Program-made: the position numbers and the translations under genes
Notes under the pieces: model-generated
The model's input: only the letters and a program-made list of their open reading frames with translations
The model's database searches: none
Told to the model about the DNA's origin: nothing
In this document: piece by piece, positions 6,940 to 10,858 of the stretch
Numbering within the stretch: position 1 is the stretch's first letter
How the letters are laid out: the number at the start of each line of letters is the position of its first letter
Source: Bacteroidales bacterium
Lineage (GTDB): Bacteria; Bacteroidota; Bacteroidia; Bacteroidales; UBA7960
Direction of reading: 5' to 3'
Length of the DNA: 10,858 nucleotides
Assembly: GCA_007128045.1 (NCBI GenBank)
Contig: SKYG01000032.1
Location: 1-10,858, forward strand

Positions 6940-9036
6940 CTAATAGCTTCCACTGCGCTTTCTAATAAACCACTCCAATGTTAACAGAAGCAATATAACC
7001 AAAAAGAACCACTTCATATTGATTACTTCATCAAAGGTTTTTCTTGAATACATAACCGGATTGATGTCATCTCTGTTTAACAGATGATCCCGCAACAGTT
7101 CCCATTGTCCGGGGTAAACCATCATGGCACCTGTATTTTCGGCTATTTGAAAAAGAAGGTTGTGATCAGCAAAAGTGATCAGACCTTCAAGATTCAGGGG
7201 CAACACACTGAAACGAGTCTCGGCCGAGAACTGCTCACCACCCACTAAGGTATTGGCTCGCAGAATATAGTCTCCTGGTGGAAAGGTACCGGCATCCAGC
7301 AGGTATGCATTTGATGTTCGCGCCATGACATAAGGAAATGAAACACCAGCTTCATTAATAATATTTACCCTTACCTCAGGGTCGTTAATTAGTTCATAGG
7401 AGCGGTTATATAACTCGGCCTCTATCTGTACATTTTCGTGTTCGTAGAGAAATTGCTTCGCATCAATACGAAAAAGACTTTTGTCTTCCTGAACAGAGAG
7501 GTACTGTACTATACGCGACAACATATCATCAAACGCCATATGATTCTGATCCCTGAGATAGGTATGCAGCCTCCATCTCCAAATCCCTTCACCAGTAACC
7601 ACGCCATACTTCCGGTTTGATGCTTGCGAGAATCCGATCAGCGGCTGTTCAGTGGTTACCTGTCCGATTCGCTGATACAACATGATTTGAGAGCCGGCAC
7701 CTGCCTCATATCTGGCAAAGGGACTGAATACAGGAGGAAGTACGTCAATCAAACCCAGCGTTTGTTCTGGTAATGCAAACAGGGCAAATGAATTGTTATA
7801 TGATGGCAGTGTCTCCACCCTGTCTTCACCCCTGGGGTCTATTCCAAACCCTGTATTCAGATTGTTGTAGAGCTGTAAGTCAGTGGCGGCTCCAATGACA
7901 AACAATACCGGGGTATCATCTGTTTGAATAGTGGAAAACAGATCGTTCATCGGCCAGGCCGAAGATGGCAACTGGTGAAGGATAACAAGATTGTAGGCCA
8001 CGGCAGTTCCATCAAAATCAGATGCCAGGAATGACGACACTTCATAGTTGTCGTTTGCTTCGAGGGCCATCCTGATAGCCCCAATATCTGGATGGGGAGA
8101 GTTGGCAAGAATAAGCACCTTTTGTCTGCTATCTATCACATCAATATAGAACTCCTGAAGGTTGTTTTCCAGATTTACTTCTCCTTCTACAGCTGTTAAT
8201 TCGACTCTGTAACGCTGTAAACCTACCTCGTCGGCCTCCAGTTCTATCATTACAGTTTCGTAATGATAGTCGCTTGTAAATGTCAGCACCTCTGAAAACA
8301 ACGTCTGTTCATCCCGGCTGACACTCAGCCTGCTGTTCATACCGGCAGCTTCTCTGGCTTCAATATGTACTTCTACAGGAAATATATTGCCGAGGTAGGT
8401 GATTCTGTTGTGCCTGATTCTGCTCAACACCACATCGCGTTGAGGGATGGTATCGCCCAAAGCAATTGTATACACAGGGTACGGAAGGTTGTTACTGATA
8501 TATACAGGATGCATTCCACGGTTAAAAACACCATCGCTTGCTAATACCACTGCGCCAATGTTACGATTGCTGTAATAAGCATCAATGCCGGAGAATACTG
8601 ATGCCATATCAGTAATGCGATCTGAGAAATCTATCGGCTCATCTCCTCTGAACGCCTCACCAAAGCTGTAGGAAAGCACGTCAAAATCCGCATCCATAGA
8701 TTCCATAAAGGCATCTCTGTCGTTTAAATATTCTTCCAGGTTAAACAGGGTATCCTGAGTGAGAGTTATCGATTGCGAATTGTCTTGAACGACGATAAGT
8801 ATGGGCTCATCAACATGCCGGGTAAGGCGTTCAATAAGTGGTGAGAGCAAAAGCCATGACAAGATTGCCACACCAATGAATCTTGTGAAGGCAAGAAGCC
8901 ATGTTGTTACCTTCGGGAAGCCATCGGTCGAATTTTTGTAATAAAGAATTCCTGAGTATACCAATCCGGCTAACAAGCATAATATCACAAACCAGGCAGG
9001 ATAATTGTAAAGTATTTTAAATCCCAATATATGCAT
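6940..9036 (-). CDS. Membrane-anchored VWA protein with amidotransferase-like and Ig-like domains
   Basis: A 698-aa envelope protein of unknown function. Two N-terminal transmembrane helices (about 13-31 and 46-64) precede a von Willebrand A domain (78-195). Its metal site looks complete: DNSQS at 85-89 (DxSxS), Thr142 in ITDMAS, and Asp168 in ASDG. A CARDB-like beta region follows at about 202-300. Next is a glutamine-amidotransferase-like flavodoxin-type fold at about 305-515, which begins KVLILANSPHPDI and includes the strand NLVILHQLPSS and the WRWRLHTYLRD segment (487-496). I see no Cys-His-Glu catalytic triad there, so it is probably non-enzymatic. An Ig-like domain (about 530-612) leads to a C-terminal helix (675-691) with positively charged RKR after it. 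The middle should therefore sit in the periplasm. The ATG at 9036 directly precedes the first hydrophobic segment. A terminator (9060-9100) and a 12-bp palindrome (9043-9054) lie just upstream. Confidence 0.85.
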   Translation of the reverse strand: MHILGFKILYNYPAWFVILCLLAGLVYSGILYYKNSTDGFPKVTTWLLAFTRFIGVAILSWLLLSPLIERLTRHVDEPILIVVQDNSQSITLTQDTLFNLEEYLNDRDAFMESMDADFDVLSYSFGEAFRGDEPIDFSDRITDMASVFSGIDAYYSNRNIGAVVLASDGVFNRGMHPVYISNNLPYPVYTIALGDTIPQRDVVLSRIRHNRITYLGNIFPVEVHIEAREAAGMNSRLSVSRDEQTLFSEVLTFTSDYHYETVMIELEADEVGLQRYRVELTAVEGEVNLENNLQEFYIDVIDSRQKVLILANSPHPDIGAIRMALEANDNYEVSSFLASDFDGTAVAYNLVILHQLPSSAWPMNDLFSTIQTDDTPVLFVIGAATDLQLYNNLNTGFGIDPRGEDRVETLPSYNNSFALFALPEQTLGLIDVLPPVFSPFARYEAGAGSQIMLYQRIGQVTTEQPLIGFSQASNRKYGVVTGEGIWRWRLHTYLRDQNHMAFDDMLSRIVQYLSVQEDKSLFRIDAKQFLYEHENVQIEAELYNRSYELINDPEVRVNIINEAGVSFPYVMARTSNAYLLDAGTFPPGDYILRANTLVGGEQFSAETRFSVLPLNLEGLITFADHNLLFQIAENTGAMMVYPGQWELLRDHLLNRDDINPVMYSRKTFDEVINMKWFFLVILLLLTLEWFIRKRSGSY

Positions 9037-9042
9037 AACAAT

Positions 9043-9054
9043 GATTGATCAATC
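9043..9054. promoter_or_regulatory. Perfect 12-bp palindrome before the VWA gene
   Basis: GATTGATCAATC is perfectly self-complementary and ends 6 bp before the VWA start codon. It lies between the nfeD-floA terminator and the ATG, so it would be part of the leader or an operator. No function can be assigned from the sequence, and a 12-bp palindrome may arise by chance in AT-rich DNA. Confidence 0.3.
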
Positions 9055-9059
9055 CATTC

Positions 9060-9100
9060 AATAAAAGCACAATGGTTCTCTTGCGACAACCATTGTGCTT
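9060..9100 (-). terminator. Rho-independent terminator after floA
   Basis: A perfect 13-bp inverted repeat, AAGCACAATGGTT (9065-9077) and AACCATTGTGCTT (9088-9100), encloses a 10-nt loop. Read on the minus strand, the stem runs into TTTTATTG, a U-rich tail. It lies 40 bp beyond the floA stop codon and so closes the nfeD-floA operon, separating it from the VWA gene downstream. Confidence 0.85.
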
Positions 9101-9139
9101 AACTATGATAAGAAACATGCAGACTAGCCGGTATAATCT

Positions 9140-10150
9140 CTATTTGGATGATGAATCACCAGATTTTCCTTTTCCGGTTGATGTGCTTCCGGGCTTGGTG
9201 ATATTCTCGCGCATTCCGGTGTCGGCTTTGATATTTTCCATCCTGTAGTAATCCATGATGCCAAGGTTACCCGTTCTGAATGCTTCGGAAATCGCCTTGG
9301 GAATTTCAGCTTCTGCTTCGATAACTTTGGCTCTTGCTTCCTGAGCTTTTGCTTTCATTTCCTGTTCAGCAGCTACGGCCATGGCACGACGCTCCTCAGC
9401 TTTTGCCTGGGCAATATTCTTATCAGCGTTAGCCTGGTCTATCTGCAACATGGCGCCAATATTCTTTCCAACATCAATATCGGCAATATCGATAGAAAGG
9501 ATCTCATAGGCTGTCCCGGAGTCCAGGCCTTTCGATAATACTACTTTGGATATACTATCGGGGTTCTCAAGTACCTGTTTATGGTTGTTTGCTGAGCCAA
9601 TAGAGGTGACAATACCTTCGCCGACGCGTGCCAGGATCGTTTCTTCTCCGGCACCACCAACAAGTTGTTTGATATTGGCACGCAGGGTAACACGGGCTTT
9701 AGCAATAAGCTGAATACCGTCTTTTGCCACCGCAGCCACAGGTGGGGTATTGATCACCTTGGGTTTTACCGACATTTGTACGGCTTCCAGCACATCCCTG
9801 CCTGCAAGATCAATAGCGGTGGCAGTCTTAAAATCAAGGGGTATGTTCGCCTTATCAGCACTGATCAAGGCGTTCACCACAGCCTTAACACGACCACCTG
9901 CAAGGTAGTGGGCCTCCAGGTCATTTCGATTCAAATGCAGACCTGCCTTGGTGGCAGAGATCAGGTTGTTTACAATAACAGCCGGCGGTATTTTCCGCCA
10001 ACGCATCAACACTAGTTGCAAGAGGCTGATCCTCACCCCGGAAACCAGAGCTGAAAACCACAACCCTACCGGGATAAAATAAAAGATAATCCATAAGCCT
10101 ACAATACTTACCAGTGCAATGGCAATAATAACTCCAATATTCGGATCCAT
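9140..10150 (-). CDS. floA: Flotillin-like protein FloA
   Basis: A membrane scaffold protein of the SPFH/UPF0365 (YqfA) family that forms dynamic foci in functional membrane microdomains, affecting membrane fluidity and the assembly of membrane complexes. The 336 aa start with a hairpin-type membrane segment at about 5-27. The conserved LMRWRKIPPAVIVNNLI (48-64), the SPFH domain to about 235 with VTLRANIKQLVGGAGEETILARVGEG (154-179), and AYEILSIDIADIDVGKNIGA (214-233) follow. An Ala/Glu-rich coiled coil (about 238-285) promotes oligomerisation. The family-typical IPKAISEAFRTGNLGIMDYYRMENI (283-307) comes near the end. The last 18 residues are a Ser/Gly/Lys-rich low-complexity tail. Length and motifs are normal. 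It sits 5 bp after nfeD, the usual partner, and a terminator follows. Confidence 0.96.
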   Translation of the reverse strand: MDPNIGVIIAIALVSIVGLWIIFYFIPVGLWFSALVSGVRISLLQLVLMRWRKIPPAVIVNNLISATKAGLHLNRNDLEAHYLAGGRVKAVVNALISADKANIPLDFKTATAIDLAGRDVLEAVQMSVKPKVINTPPVAAVAKDGIQLIAKARVTLRANIKQLVGGAGEETILARVGEGIVTSIGSANNHKQVLENPDSISKVVLSKGLDSGTAYEILSIDIADIDVGKNIGAMLQIDQANADKNIAQAKAEERRAMAVAAEQEMKAKAQEARAKVIEAEAEIPKAISEAFRTGNLGIMDYYRMENIKADTGMRENITKPGSTSTGKGKSGDSSSK

Positions 10151-10155
10151 GTGTT

Positions 10156-10623
10156 TTATGATTTAGGTTTAACAATAATTTTGTTTCCATCAACTTTCAC
10201 CACCACGATGGGTGTGTTTTCTCCAATGAGGTTGTCTTTGGAGCTTACCTCGTAATAATCATCCCTGATCAGTGCCTTACCCATTGGGTTAAGCCGTGTA
10301 ACAGTAACGCCTTCATCACCGGACGTTACCTTTTCGACATCAACTACATTTACCCTGCCATCCAGCTCAGACCCAAGCATGGCTTTCTTCCAGGTATTGG
10401 ATTTTAATGCCACAGCAATAGACACCAAGCTGAGTATCAGCGCCCCAATAAGAGTCATCACCCCTACCTGGGTACCATAATGATTAAAAGAGATCACCAC
10501 GCCGGCTATAAGCATGGCAAGCCCAAGCAAACCAACCAACGTAGTTCCCGGCACCACCAGGATCTCAAGCAATAAAAAAACAATGCCTACTACTATCAGA
10601 CTTAAAACGATAACCCAGGTCAT
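10156..10623 (-). CDS. NfeD-family membrane protein (short form)
   Basis: A 155-aa NfeD protein of the short class that lacks the N-terminal ClpP-like protease domain. It has three or so hydrophobic helices (about 3-20, 26-45 and 53-73), with the family motif LLLEILVVPGTTLVGLLG (17-34). A cytosolic or periplasmic OB-fold domain (about 88-152) includes LDGRVNVV, LNPMGKALI and VVVKVDGNKIIV. NfeD proteins are encoded beside flotillins in many bacteria and are thought to act with them. Here floA begins only 5 bp downstream, so the two form one operon. The reading frame extends to a TTG at 10644, but that TTG lies inside the predicted -7 promoter box. The ATG at 10623 is therefore the likely start, about 14 nt from the transcription start. 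Confidence 0.93.
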   Translation of the reverse strand: MTWVIVLSLIVVGIVFLLLEILVVPGTTLVGLLGLAMLIAGVVISFNHYGTQVGVMTLIGALILSLVSIAVALKSNTWKKAMLGSELDGRVNVVDVEKVTSGDEGVTVTRLNPMGKALIRDDYYEVSSKDNLIGENTPIVVVKVDGNKIIVKPKS

Positions 10624-10641
10624 AGTGCTTTTCAATTTAAA

Positions 10642-10672
10642 CAAAGATAGTTAAAATACGAATCACCCCATA
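10642..10672 (-). promoter_or_regulatory. Bacteroidota-type promoter of nfeD-floA
   Basis: On the minus strand TATCTTTG (10649-10642) is a perfect TAnnTTTG -7 box. TATG (10672-10669) is a three-of-four -33 box at the standard 19-bp spacing. Transcription would start near 10637, giving a leader of about 14 nt to the ATG at 10623. Confidence 0.65.
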
Positions 10673-10693
10673 AGATTTTTCATAATAAGGCAC

Positions 10694-10747
10694 GATATCT
10701 TGTGGTCAGGGTTGATGGTCATCGCTGACTTTTAAAAGATATCTTGT
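10694..10747. repeat. Direct repeat pair in the intergenic region upstream of nfeD
   Basis: GATATCTTGT occurs at 10694-10703 and again at 10738-10747, 44 bp apart start to start. The second copy is part of a 10-bp palindrome, AAGATATCTT (10736-10745). Between them lies GTCA-TCGC-TGAC (10718-10729), a 4-bp hairpin followed by TTTT. The pair sits upstream of the nfeD promoter and could be a regulator-binding site; this is inference only. Confidence 0.35.
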
Positions 10748-10803
10748 TTTCATTTCCCTGAATCAATCTTTTGATATTTGTTTTATGGGTCAGCGGAACG
10801 AAT

Positions 10804-10858
10804 ATGGCTACAACAACAGAAAATATAATTTCTGCCAACAGGGGGTTATCGGAGAAAA
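10804..10858 (+). CDS. Possible first codons of a rightward gene (partial, uncertain)
   Basis: An ATG at 10804 opens a frame reading MATTTENIISANRGLSEK up to the window edge. A competing ATG at 10785 opens another frame (MGQRNEYGYNNRKYNF) that also stays open. Eighteen to twenty-five codons are too few to choose between them, or to exclude a leftward gene ending here. GATATTTG (10773-10780) is one base from the -7 consensus, but no -33 box is placed correctly for it. No family is recognisable. Listed only because the region upstream of nfeD is likely to be shared with a divergent gene. Confidence 0.22.
   Translation, partial: MATTTENIISANRGLSEK

Noticed and set aside
9665..10015. A 116-codon plus-strand frame inside floA
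   Set aside because: It is antisense to strongly conserved FloA sequence, with no promoter or recognisable product.

Overview
The window looks like a chromosomal, mostly housekeeping segment from a member of the Bacteroidota. The evidence is four-fold. Start codons lack Shine-Dalgarno sequences. Three promoters match the phylum-specific pattern TTTG-N19-TAnnTTTG. A lipoprotein carries an acidic motif just after its lipidated cysteine. The protein families (short NfeD plus FloA, membrane VWA/GATase-like protein, beta-helix lipoprotein) fit the same group. Anaerobic or marine Bacteroidales/Marinilabiliales relatives are plausible, but the sequence alone does not fix the order. There is no sign of a phage, IS element, CRISPR array, tRNA or rRNA.

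Layout from left to right. (1) 1-257, minus: 5' part of an HU-type DNA-binding protein with its own promoter. (2) 459-2739, minus: a run transcribed as membrane TPR protein, ribH (lumazine synthase), then fmt (Met-tRNA formyltransferase). It starts from a textbook promoter at 2761-2791. Both ribH and fmt have tandem 8-bp repeats directly before their start codons. (3) 2885-4351, plus: a divergently transcribed beta-helix lipoprotein that ends 11 bp from the convergent rarA. (4) 4363-6875, minus: an M48 CAAX-type membrane protease followed by rarA, overlapping by 4 bp. (5) 6940-9036, minus: a 698-residue membrane-anchored VWA protein with an amidotransferase-like middle. (6) 9060-9100: a strong intrinsic terminator. 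(7) 9140-10623, minus: nfeD-floA, a membrane-microdomain pair with its own promoter. (8) 10624-10858: a leader region that may include the first codons of a rightward gene.

Functionally the window groups translation initiation (fmt), riboflavin synthesis (ribH), replication-fork repair (rarA), nucleoid structure (HU) and envelope or membrane quality control (TPR protein, M48 protease, VWA protein, NfeD/FloA, lipoprotein). I see no clearly new multi-gene system. The items most worth a second look are the octamer repeat tract in the fmt leader, the apparently intact-MIDAS VWA membrane protein, and the predicted surface-exposed beta-helix lipoprotein.
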